In this document: in pieces, positions 56,875 through 64,000 of the stretch
How the letters are laid out: every line of letters starts with the position of its first letter
Position numbering within the stretch: position 1 is the stretch's first letter
Assembly: GCA_002104905.1 (NCBI GenBank)
Contig: MCFE01000048.1
Location: 62,001-126,000, forward strand
From: Basidiobolus meristosporus CBS 931.73
Lineage: Eukaryota > Basidiobolomycota > Basidiobolomycetes > Basidiobolales > Basidiobolaceae
DNA length: 64,000 nucleotides
Direction: 5' to 3'
Made by a program: the position numbers and the translations under genes
Notes under the pieces: generated by a model
Databases searched by the model: none
Seen by the model: the letters and a program-made list of their open reading frames with translations, nothing else
Told to the model about the DNA's origin: nothing

Positions 56875-57678
56875 TGTGGTAGGGTAAACATACCTCCCAC
56901 AGACAAGTTTATTCATATAGTTGTTATGATATATTTATCCATATTTTATCTTATCAGTATTATCCCATTCTTCTTTTGCCCATATTATCACTATTATCCC
57001 CATATGATGTTTACCCTGATTAGTTATTAGCATTAGTTATCCCAGATGTTATTCAGCTTTGTGATCAGTATATGTATCTACATAAGGCAAGTACCCTTGT
57101 CAGTACCCATAACACATGACCTAGGTCTGCGTTACCATCCCTATCATTTCAATACCATATATGGTATTTCTATGTTGCACAGGTTTCAGACTACTGAATC
57201 TTGATTGGTTGAATGTGCTGTGCCTTTTAGAACCTTCCAGGACATTCTTGGTATATTTTTAGCTCATAGTGATGTCATCAAGAATTCCACTGATACCTAG
57301 AATCTTCTAGAACCTTGTCATTAGTAATCACTTGGCAATCAGGAAAAGTATTTAATGGAAAGCAATCACTCATCAATAATTCATCCCTTCTATCAGTAAC
57401 ACATCTACTTTATTAATTAGCAGTTGATCACTGCACCTGCCTTCAACAGTACATCTCAGACCTGCCATCAAGGAGCTTTTCAGTGTAGTGCACAAGACAC
57501 ACAGAGGCCTTTGGAGACACTTGGAGCACCTAGGAAGCTAGAGAAGCAGGAGCTTTTACCATAGTGACATATTGGCAAAGATACCAGCAGTTTAGACACA
57601 GAGGTTATTGCACCCATCAGACACTGCACACACCTTGAGTTGTGTAGCTTCTCCCAGGAGTACCTCTGCACCACCACA
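56875..57678 (+). mobile_element. Solo LTR, family TRG (804 bp)
   Basis: TGTGGTAGGGTAAAC to CTCTGCACCACCACA has the same length as the 5' LTR at 60872-61675 but differs at scattered positions. Flanks ACGG and ACAG look like a 4-bp duplication with one change. ATACCATATATGGTAT is at 57152-57167. It is inserted in the accessory gene of element 4. Confidence 0.88.
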
Positions 57679-58173
57679 ACAGCAACAGAAGAATGGTTAG
57701 ACAGCAGCTTGCTTTGACATTCAGTGCAACAAGCAGGGCTACACTAAAAAAGGCCCTGCAGACAGTGTGCCCATTGAAGGTAATAATGCAGACTCCTAAG
57801 GCTCTCAGTCAAGTAGGCAATTGAGAACATCTGCAGAGCCACAAGCTGACTGTTATGCTTGGGCAGATGAGAATGTAGCAAATGCAGTACCCTTAGTTGA
57901 AGATCAGCAAGTGGCCATGATAACATCACCACTACGCATATTAGCATGTATGTTGTAAGCTGGCTGAGTGGATAATACATGTAGAGCAATCAATATCCCA
58001 GGTAGAGAAAGCAGTATCTTTGCTGAAAAGAAGGAACTCAAGTAGCCCAATGTCATAGCCAAGAATTGAGCCATTTCCCAATGTAACAGCAGAGGAACAT
58101 TGTACAGTCTTTGAAGCATAACAACAGTGCCCAAAGATAAAGCCCACAGAAAAAGCTATCACAGTGTGGGAGG
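57679..58173 (+). pseudogene. Accessory gene of element 4, continuation
   Basis: It resumes with ACAGCAACAGAAGAATGG and keeps the N-terminal order (FSATSRATLKKGP-like, PSVEDQQVA). It continues through the heptad-like part up to AVFEA and KIKPTEK (about 58145). It is ended by LTR E at 58174. Confidence 0.65.
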
Positions 58174-58364
58174 TGTCATGATCACATGATATCCCTGGTC
58201 TCTGGTTATCTAGCCAAATCAAGTCAGTGAAGAAATCGCAGTTCCGTTTAGAAAGTTCAATTACATTCTAGCAACTTGTTGAAAGCTCCAAGTCAATGTT
58301 ACACAATGGAACATTCTATGGAAGCTCCCTATTAGAGTTTATGTAGTCCTATGCCATATATAGT
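58174..58364 (+). mobile_element. LTR, family E, first 191 bp
   Basis: It starts TGTCATGATCACATGAT and is colinear with the minus strand of 47870-48062. It is cut at 58364 by Harbinger copy H1. Confidence 0.7.
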
Positions 58365-58547
58365 AGACTTGTTCTGTGGGATAGTGCCACATAGTGCCAG
58401 CCTGTTTATGGTGCTGGATTGATCTGGCACTCTACAGCACTGTCTGGCACTATAATTTCCACCATGATGCCAGTGGTATGATACAGTTACTGGTAATTTT
58501 TCTCAATCTTACTTATGTTGCTCAGAATAGTGCTTTCCTTGCTTTAT

Positions 58548-59489
58548 TTACTCTTCATAATGCTCCAGACACATTTCTCTCAGTGGATGTCTTCTTGTAT
58601 GAACATACTGTGCATTAATAAGTATCTTAACTATTTTACCTATTCTACTGTTTTCTCCTATATATGACTTTCCTCTGTATTTACCTGCCAATATGCTGAA
58701 TCTCTTCAGAAATCCAAATGTGTGCTCTACCCTCACTCTGAAATGATTAAATATCTCATTGTAGAGCTTCTGCTTCCTGCTAAGCACACCATTCCTTGGC
58801 TTCCTATAAGCTGTAATACATCCTAATCTCTGACAATCCTCTCCTATATAGGCTAAGTCTGCCATACATTTCTCCCCTCTACTGAATTCAGGATGATTCT
58901 CTACCCAGGGTGCTTGGTCATGCCTACTTCCAGCAAATGGCCCACTAAACCAGATGATGTTACCCTCAATGTCAGACAGTGCTTGAAACTTCACACAGTG
59001 TGCCTTGTACTTGCCAGAATAAAAGTGCCTCTGCCCTCTAGAAGGTCTGTTAATCCTCACTGAGAAGGTATCCAAAATACTCCTGATATGGAACCTGTTG
59101 CTGAGCACTCTGGTATATGGAAGTCTATTGGAGCTTCTGAACCTAGTATTCCAAGCTTGCACTAAGTCATTCATACCCTCTGCAAGGTGGTTCTCCATTG
59201 CTGTCAGCTGGGAATGAAAGCTTCTAGGTCTTTTGTTGCCATGGATGGTGGGATGAAACCTTGTGGGGCTATAGTTCTTGTAATAGCAGAGAAGCTTGAC
59301 AAGGGGTCTCCTTGAGTAGATTGGGGTTGATAGTCCACAGAACTTGGAATAGATCTCCTCTAGTGTGTCAAAAGGAAATCCAGTGGTAGTGATGGGATTG
59401 ATGAGAAAAGACCATTCAGATGAGTAAGTCATATTAAAATTGGTGAAGGATTGTATAAAGGCGGTTTGAATCAATTTGGCGTGATCCAC
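58548..59489 (-). CDS. PIF/Harbinger-like DDE transposase (H1), uninterrupted frame
   Basis: The 313-residue protein fits the DDE_Tnp_4 nuclease fold used by PIF/Harbinger elements to cut and paste DNA. Motifs in order: SILDTFSVRINRPSRG (first Asp, about residue 157), GPFAGSRHD (second Asp, about 202), ADLAYIGED, and RVRVEHTFGFLKRF (catalytic Glu, about 273). The N-terminal 100 residues hold the usual helix-rich leader. The start at 59489 is the first Met of the frame and is preceded by the 300-bp divergent spacer. Among the copies here only this one lacks stops, so it could still be expressed. Short for the family (often 350-450), so an upstream exon cannot be excluded. Confidence 0.8.
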   Translation of the reverse strand: MDHAKLIQTAFIQSFTNFNMTYSSEWSFLINPITTTGFPFDTLEEIYSKFCGLSTPIYSRRPLVKLLCYYKNYSPTRFHPTIHGNKRPRSFHSQLTAMENHLAEGMNDLVQAWNTRFRSSNRLPYTRVLSNRFHIRSILDTFSVRINRPSRGQRHFYSGKYKAHCVKFQALSDIEGNIIWFSGPFAGSRHDQAPWVENHPEFSRGEKCMADLAYIGEDCQRLGCITAYRKPRNGVLSRKQKLYNEIFNHFRVRVEHTFGFLKRFSILAGKYRGKSYIGENSRIGKIVKILINAQYVHTRRHPLREMCLEHYEE

Positions 59490-59791
59490 GTCATTTATCT
59501 GATTTTTAATACATTATGGTTAAATCTCCATCAATTGCCATGTATCCCATCATTATGTTGCAAAAATCATCCACAAACAATGCCTTGGTACTTTTATTGA
59601 TGCTTTAATCATAGGTTCATAATCAAATAGGAAATCTGCAATTGATGTGATCTGATCTGTGTTAATGCAATCCAAGATGCATCATGCATAATATATGGAA
59701 AATTCAACAATCACATTAGTTTTCATATATATTTCATATAAGACCAGGTTGATGCCTATATACTGCTGTATAAGTATCCAAATCTGTTGCT
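59490..59791. promoter_or_regulatory. Divergent intergenic region of H1
   Basis: This is the uninserted counterpart of the region in H3 that took two MITEs. It separates the transposase from the second ORF and is conserved with 21831-22129. Promoter role is inferred. Confidence 0.4.
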
Positions 59792-60871
59792 ATGGTCCCC
59801 ATACCAAGCCTCAACTCATCTTTAGTACAACCCAGACAAAACCCATCCCCCAGCTCACAAGCGCAGTCTGGTCCGGAAAAGTTGATGTTACATCCGTTTG
59901 AGTTCTTGCCAACTGATTTTAGTATGGCCCAAGTGTCTATGAAGAGCCTTCATACAGATATTTGGGCACTACTGATTAATCTAGCAGAACTAGATACCTC
60001 AGAGAGTCAACAAAGATGGAAGAATTTGAGTAGAAAGCTGTGGCATGAGTTCTACATCAAGATGCCAGCTGATGAATGTAAAAAGATATATAACAAGACA
60101 AGTATTGAAATTAAGAATGAGCTGAGAGTGAGGGGATTTGATGAAGAAGCCACGCAGGAGCAATTTTGCGCGCAATTTGCACAGTATGGGCTGGATGTGT
60201 CCGTTTGTGCCTCAACTTTGGGAACCAAAGAGATTTTCAACAAGTTTTTGCCTCAAATGACTAATGTACTACATGATATATTAGTAGAGCTAAGTGGCTT
60301 CCGAGAGCAATATACACAGGACTCATCCAGGCAACAGCTTCAAAGTATCAGACAGAGGGTAAGTGAATACCTTGAGGAATCAGATGGTGAGCTTCAGGAG
60401 AAAGAATACAGACAGTGAGCAACATCATCCAGATTGCGCCAGCACGCCTTGCTGGATTCCCTACCATCTCTTGCAACCACAGCACGCAAGCACACATCAG
60501 TCCAGAGTACGCCAACACCCTTTACCAGAATGCCCCGCATTGAGTCAACGCGTGTCGGGTCAATGTGCGCGCTTCAGAGCAAAACTACAAGAACTCGCCA
60601 AACTGCTCATTTAGACACAAGTCCATTGGAGCGGACTGAGTCGCGTCAACTTGCAGCATCACATTGAACTCAGCTAAGGGCCATCTTAACGCATCAAGGC
60701 GTGCTTGTGCGTGCCGTTTTGCCTGACCATCAGCAAGTTACTTCTGGTGAACTGACTGATGATGACCAACATGAAGTGCCTCAACCACCAGAGCCCTTGG
60801 CAAGTAAAAGAATGCGTCAGCGCGTGGCACTACAGGCCAGTTCAGTTGGTTCAGTCAGAGCAATTCAGCGT
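59792..60871 (+). pseudogene. Second ORF of H1 (unknown protein), cut by the TRG element
   Basis: A 208-codon frame (59792-60418) has SSQAQSGPEK, HTDIWALLINLAELDTSESQQR, KLWHEFYIKMPADECKKIYN and a helical segment up to YLEESDGELQEKEYR. A TGA at 60416-60418 replaces the CAA found in H2. The frame then continues (60419-60667 and on) with LRQHALLDSLPSLATT and a Thr/Arg-rich tail until the insertion at 60872. The tail is coded by unusually CpG-rich DNA. The position opposite the transposase suggests the partner protein of two-gene Harbinger elements; no known domain is recognised. Confidence 0.6.
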
Positions 60872-61675
60872 TGTGGTAGGGTAAACATACCTCCCACAGA
60901 CAAGTTTATTCATATAGTCATTATGACATACTTATCCATATTTTATCTTATCAGTATTATCCCATTCTTCTTTTGCCCATATTATCAGTACTATCCCCAT
61001 GTGATGTTTACCCTGATTAGTTATTAGCATTAGTTATCCCAGATGTTATTCAGCTTTGTGATCAGTAGATGTATCTATATAAGGCAAGTACCCGCGTCAG
61101 TACCCATGACACATGACCTAGGTCTGTGTTACCATCCCTACCATTTCAATACCATATATGGTATTTCTATGTTGCACAGGTTTCAGACTACTGATTCCTG
61201 ATTGGTTGAGAGTGCTGTGCCTTTTAGAACCTTCCAGGACATTCTTGGCATATTTTTAGCTCATAGTGATGTCATCAAGAATTCCACTGATACCTAGAAT
61301 CTTCTAGAACCTTTACATTAGTAATCACTTGGCAATCAGGAAAAGTATTTAAGGGAAAGCAATCCCTCATCAATAAATCATCCCTTCTATCAGTAACACT
61401 TCTACCTTATTGATTAGCAGTTGATCACTGCACCTGCCTTCAACAGTACATCTAAGACCTGCCATCAAGGAGCTTTTCAGGGTAGTGCACAAGACACACA
61501 GAGGCCTTTGGAGACACTTGGAGCACCTAGGGAGCTAAAGAAGCAGGAGCTTTTACCATAGTGACATATTGACAAAGACACCAGCAGTTTAGACACAGAG
61601 GTCATTGCACCCATCAGACACCTCACACACCTTGAGTTGTGTAGCTTCTCCCAGGAGTACCTCTACACCACCACA
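60872..61675 (+). repeat. 5' LTR of the TRG element (804 bp)
   Basis: TGTGGTAGGGTAAAC to CTACACCACCACA. A TATA box (CTATATAAGG, about 61074-61083) and AATAAATC (about 61371) suggest the U3 and the polyadenylation region. The inner half is related to LTR G. Confidence 0.92.
61149..61164. promoter_or_regulatory. Palindrome with a perfect CArG box in the TRG LTR
   Basis: ATACCATATATGGTAT contains CCATATATGG, the CC(A/T)6GG consensus of SRF-type MADS factors (Mcm1/SRF family). It lies just downstream of the TATA box. The same 16 bp occur at 57152-57167, 63962-63977 and 9116-9131. Confidence 0.5.
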
Positions 61676-61679
61676 TATT

Positions 61680-61697
61680 TGGCACCCAATGTGGGGG
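61680..61697 (+). other. Probable primer-binding site of the TRG element
   Basis: TGGCACCCAATGTGGGGG begins 4 bp after the LTR. It resembles the complement of a tRNA-Lys 3' end (TGGCGCCCAACGTGGGG), the two differences both being at CpG positions. The assignment is from memory of known priming sites. Confidence 0.55.
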
Positions 61698-61749
61698 GTT
61701 TGACTGAACTGCCCCTAGAAGACTTAAGAAAGAACAAATTATCAAGACC

Positions 61750-63606
61750 ATGGATCTACCTTTACCAGGAATGCAAGGAACTCCTTTCTTTGATGGAACC
61801 AAAGTTAAAGCTTTCATCAAGAGGTGGGAGCTTTTCTGCAGAGCCCACAAAATACCTGAGGCCATTATGGCTGAAGAGATGCCCCCCTACAGCACTGATG
61901 AGATCATGCTCTCATTATATGAAAGAAATGATCTGCTGACAAATTGGACCCTCTTGAAGAGCTACTTGATTGATAAATATGGAGAGAGACAAGTTGACTA
62001 CACACTTCAAGACTTGGAGAACTTTGCTTATAGCAAGTTTAAGCTGCTACCATTGAAAGAATACTTGAGTGGCCTTGAGCAAATTGGAGAGTCACTGAAA
62101 GCCCAAGGCATTATCACTGATCTGACTTTATCTGCCTATCTGCTCAGAGCACTACCAGAAGGCCTGGTTAGAAGGATTGAAAACAATCCTACTGTGAAAG
62201 CTATGAGTTCACTGCCTGCATTTCAGTTAGCTAAGCAGATTTTACTTGCCCCTGAAGAAACCTCACCAATCAGAAAGCTTCTTTCAAGCCCAGGACAAAA
62301 CCAAGATAGCCAAGACATACTTAATCCCAGCAATCAAAGCACTCAAATTCAGGAGCTGACACAGCAACTAGAGAAACTCTCTTTGCTACTTGCCAGCAAA
62401 GCATATGGTCAGAAGCCAGTAGAGAAAGAAGTCAAATATACATGCATGTGGTGTGACTCTGCCAACCATTCCAAGAGAAATTGCCAAGAGCTTCAGTCAT
62501 TACTATCCACAGGTGATGTCCTATATAGTCCTCAGGGATACATAGTCAGTAAGCATGGTGACAAATTATCCACAGCATTTGGACAAGGAGGAATGAGAGT
62601 TCACTACAAGCAAGTCACCTCTCATACAAGAAAGGTTCACCTCCATGGAGAAGAAGATCCTGGCTACTTTGATCCAGCTGAAGTTCTGAACTTTGACTAT
62701 GAGGATCCCAGAGAGGCCCAAGATCATATAGCTTCAATTTATGCTTCAAAGAGACACCATCCTGAAAAAATGGCTAATCTAGGCCCAGCAACAAAAGTAC
62801 CAAGATGTGAGCCAGAAGTTGTGATTGAGAAGAAAGCATCACCCCCATTAATTCTACAAGAGTCTGCCAAGACCAACAACTACCACATGCAGCCTAAAGT
62901 CAAGCAAAATGGTACCCCAGAGGCTCTGACAAGTCATATACTAGGAAGCAACATATCAATCAAGGTTGGAGAGCTACTCAGTGTATCACCATCTGTAAGA
63001 AAGACTCTGGATGAGCATATCAGAATAAGAAAGCATCCAATTGAAGCAACTCAAGGCAACCAGGTCAGGACAGTTCAAGGAAGCCAAGATATCAGTAAGC
63101 TGCATCAAAGCCAGAAACACTACTACTCAGTGGCAACTGCAACAACTACAGGAACTGTGCATAATCAAGAAATCCTATGTCATATAGACAGTGGATCTGA
63201 GATATGTGTGATGCCTTTGGAGGCTTGGAAACAACTACCATGCAAAGACCTATTGCCCATAGACACCAATATCAATTGGAGCATGAAGGATGCCAACTCA
63301 GGGCAATCAAAGCTTTTAGGAATTATTCACAGCTTCCCTCTCATCATTGAAGGAATACCCCATGAGATCCCAGTATTCATTTGTGCAAAGGCTAACTTTG
63401 AATTACTTCTTGGAAGACCATGGGAAGTAAAAGCAAGAGCAACTGCAGTGAACTACCCAGATGGTTCAGCATGGTATACTATATACTCAGAGAGCCCAGG
63501 ACTAACAGCAACCTTCTGTGGTGTGGACTCAAACAATATCCGATCAATGACATCATGTAGATTTCTATCTCAAGAAAGGACAGGTGGCTTCATTGAGGAA
63601 GACTGA
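61750..63606 (+). CDS. Gag-protease polyprotein of the TRG element, intact
   Basis: A single open frame of 618 residues. The N-terminal 190 residues are a gag capsid-like helical domain (FFDGTKVKAFIKRWELFCRA; FAYSKFKLLPLKEYL). A zinc knuckle CMWCDSANHSKRNC (C-x2-C-x4-H-x4-C) sits at about residue 232. A linker follows, then an aspartic protease with CHIDSGSEICVMP (catalytic Asp about residue 480) and the C-terminal hallmark LLLGRPWEV. It aligns with the broken gag-protease of Gypsy-4 over its whole length. Gag packages RNA and the protease matures it; without pol the element must borrow RT and integrase. The ATG at 61750 gives the complete gag start and is 75 bp after the LTR. It is the only intact retroelement ORF here. 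Confidence 0.93.
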   Translation: MDLPLPGMQGTPFFDGTKVKAFIKRWELFCRAHKIPEAIMAEEMPPYSTDEIMLSLYERNDLLTNWTLLKSYLIDKYGERQVDYTLQDLENFAYSKFKLLPLKEYLSGLEQIGESLKAQGIITDLTLSAYLLRALPEGLVRRIENNPTVKAMSSLPAFQLAKQILLAPEETSPIRKLLSSPGQNQDSQDILNPSNQSTQIQELTQQLEKLSLLLASKAYGQKPVEKEVKYTCMWCDSANHSKRNCQELQSLLSTGDVLYSPQGYIVSKHGDKLSTAFGQGGMRVHYKQVTSHTRKVHLHGEEDPGYFDPAEVLNFDYEDPREAQDHIASIYASKRHHPEKMANLGPATKVPRCEPEVVIEKKASPPLILQESAKTNNYHMQPKVKQNGTPEALTSHILGSNISIKVGELLSVSPSVRKTLDEHIRIRKHPIEATQGNQVRTVQGSQDISKLHQSQKHYYSVATATTTGTVHNQEILCHIDSGSEICVMPLEAWKQLPCKDLLPIDTNINWSMKDANSGQSKLLGIIHSFPLIIEGIPHEIPVFICAKANFELLLGRPWEVKARATAVNYPDGSAWYTIYSESPGLTATFCGVDSNNIRSMTSCRFLSQERTGGFIEED

Positions 63607-63670
63607 GAGAGCACTTTGTTCTCCAAACTTACAGTGGTTAGCTAAAAAGTTCCCTGAAACTTTTTAGCTC

Positions 63671-63684
63671 AAGTGGGGGGTGGA
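63671..63684 (+). other. Polypurine tract of the TRG element
   Basis: AAGTGGGGGGTGGA directly precedes the 3' LTR, where plus-strand DNA synthesis would be primed. Confidence 0.8.
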
Positions 63685-64000
63685 TGTGGTAGGGTAAACA
63701 TACCTCCCACAGACAAGTTTATTCATATAGTCATTATGACATACTTATCCATATTTTATCTTATCAGTATTATCCCATTCTTCTTTTGCCCATATTATCA
63801 GTACTATCCCCATGTGATGTTTACCCTGATTAGTTATTAGCATTAGTTATCCCAGATGTTATTCAGCTTTGTGATCAGTAGATGTATCTATATAAGGCAA
63901 GTACCCGCGTCAGTACCCATGACACATGACCTAGGTCTGTGTTACCATCCCTACCATTTCAATACCATATATGGTATTTCTATGTTGCACAGGTTTCAGA
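63685..64000 (+). repeat. 3' LTR of the TRG element (first 316 bp)
   Basis: It starts TGTGGTAGGGTAAAC and reads the same as 60872-61187 base for base as far as I can follow. It is cut by the window edge. Confidence 0.92.

Larger units (their letters stand above)
53427..58173. mobile_element. CCCTATG element 4 (visible part)
   Basis: The left end is CCTTATGAACAATAATTTGG at 53427 inside gypsy RT. Tnp2 is on the minus strand, the accessory gene on the plus strand, the latter cut by LTR TRG (56875-57678) and then by LTR E (58174). The rest would continue beyond the right window edge if the later insertions are simple. Confidence 0.75.
58365..60871. mobile_element. PIF/Harbinger-like element copy H1 (right end outside window)
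   Basis: It starts AGACTTGTTCTGTGGG, the end shared with the MITEs. It contains a minus-strand transposase with an uninterrupted frame and a plus-strand second ORF, then is cut at 60872 by the TRG element. The left neighbour is LTR E. Subterminal sequence (AGTGCCAG, GATCTGGCACT) matches the right end of H2. Confidence 0.8.
60872..64000 (+). mobile_element. TRG element: young, gag-protease-only LTR retrotransposon (3' end outside window)
   Basis: The layout is LTR (60872-61675), priming site, one 618-codon gag-protease ORF, purine tract, then a second LTR from 63685 to the edge. With a full 3' LTR it would be about 3.6 kb. There is no RT, RNase H or integrase, and only 78 bp lie between the stop codon and the 3' LTR. 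The two LTRs read identically over the 316 bp available, which indicates a recent insertion. Gag-only LTR elements (TR-GAG) are known from plants. Confidence 0.9.

Noticed and set aside
57030-57060. Host gene promoter near the TATA-like sequences at 56.9-57.4 kb
   Set aside because: The region is an LTR identical in layout to 60872-61675; its signals belong to the retroelement.

Overview
The window is a 64-kb block of nested transposable elements with no recognisable host gene. I take it to be heterochromatin-like sequence from a filamentous fungus. The reasons are low G+C, scarce CpG, several Ty3/gypsy and Ty1/copia lineages of the type common in Dikarya, a Tnp2 (CACTA/EnSpm-type) DNA transposon, and a PIF/Harbinger-like DDE transposase. 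The species cannot be fixed from the sequence. No rRNA, tRNA or CRISPR was seen. Nearly every coding region is a pseudogene with stops, frameshifts or nested insertions. The clear exception is the element at the right edge.

Element labels used here. 'CCCTATG element' is a two-gene DNA transposon: an accessory gene (TnpA-like) and a Tnp2 transposase gene, divergent from a short shared intergenic region, with termini CCCTATGAAAAAT. 'H' elements are PIF/Harbinger-like, with a DDE transposase and a second ORF of unknown function, also divergent, and ends beginning AGACTTGTT. 'AGACTTG MITEs' are fold-back elements sharing those ends. LTR families are X (1169 bp), G (1071), TRG (804), C (698), E (about 534), D (370), B (368) and cop (350).

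Layout. 1-754 and 8442-8790 are one gypsy integrase split by a complete CCCTATG element (755-8441), which itself carries an LTR-X and a MITE. 8.8-13.3 kb holds two copia remnants and a scrambled patch of DNA-transposon fragments. 13.3-19.8 kb holds two gypsy elements joined tail-to-tail, the second with LTR G. 19.8-23.6 kb is Harbinger copy H2 with a solo LTR G and a solo LTR D. 23.6-26.2 kb is a gypsy 3' end with LTR B and an accessory-gene copy. 26.2-30.3 kb is Harbinger copy H3, loaded with a solo copia LTR and two MITEs. 30.3-36.3 kb is LTR G, split by LTR X, split by a CCCTATG copy, next to a solo LTR B. 36.8-48.5 kb is a MITE split by an 11.3-kb CCCTATG copy that holds a gypsy element (38023-42136) and LTR C with LTR E inside it. 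49.5-53.4 kb is a gypsy element with LTR C and an internal MITE, cut by another CCCTATG copy (from 53427). That copy holds a solo LTR TRG, then LTR E, then Harbinger copy H1, then a young LTR element (60872 to beyond 64000).

How the parts relate. The youngest unit is the right-edge element, with 804-bp LTRs and a single intact 618-codon gag-protease ORF but no reverse transcriptase or integrase. It is a gag-only, non-autonomous element whose LTR and gag resemble those of the decayed LTR-G gypsy at 15-19.8 kb, so that lineage is the likely source of pol activity. Clean target-site duplications (TAT, ATT, CTTC, GCGC, GTTTC, GATAT, ATAGA, ATGGC) and interrupted reading frames allow the insertion order to be read directly.
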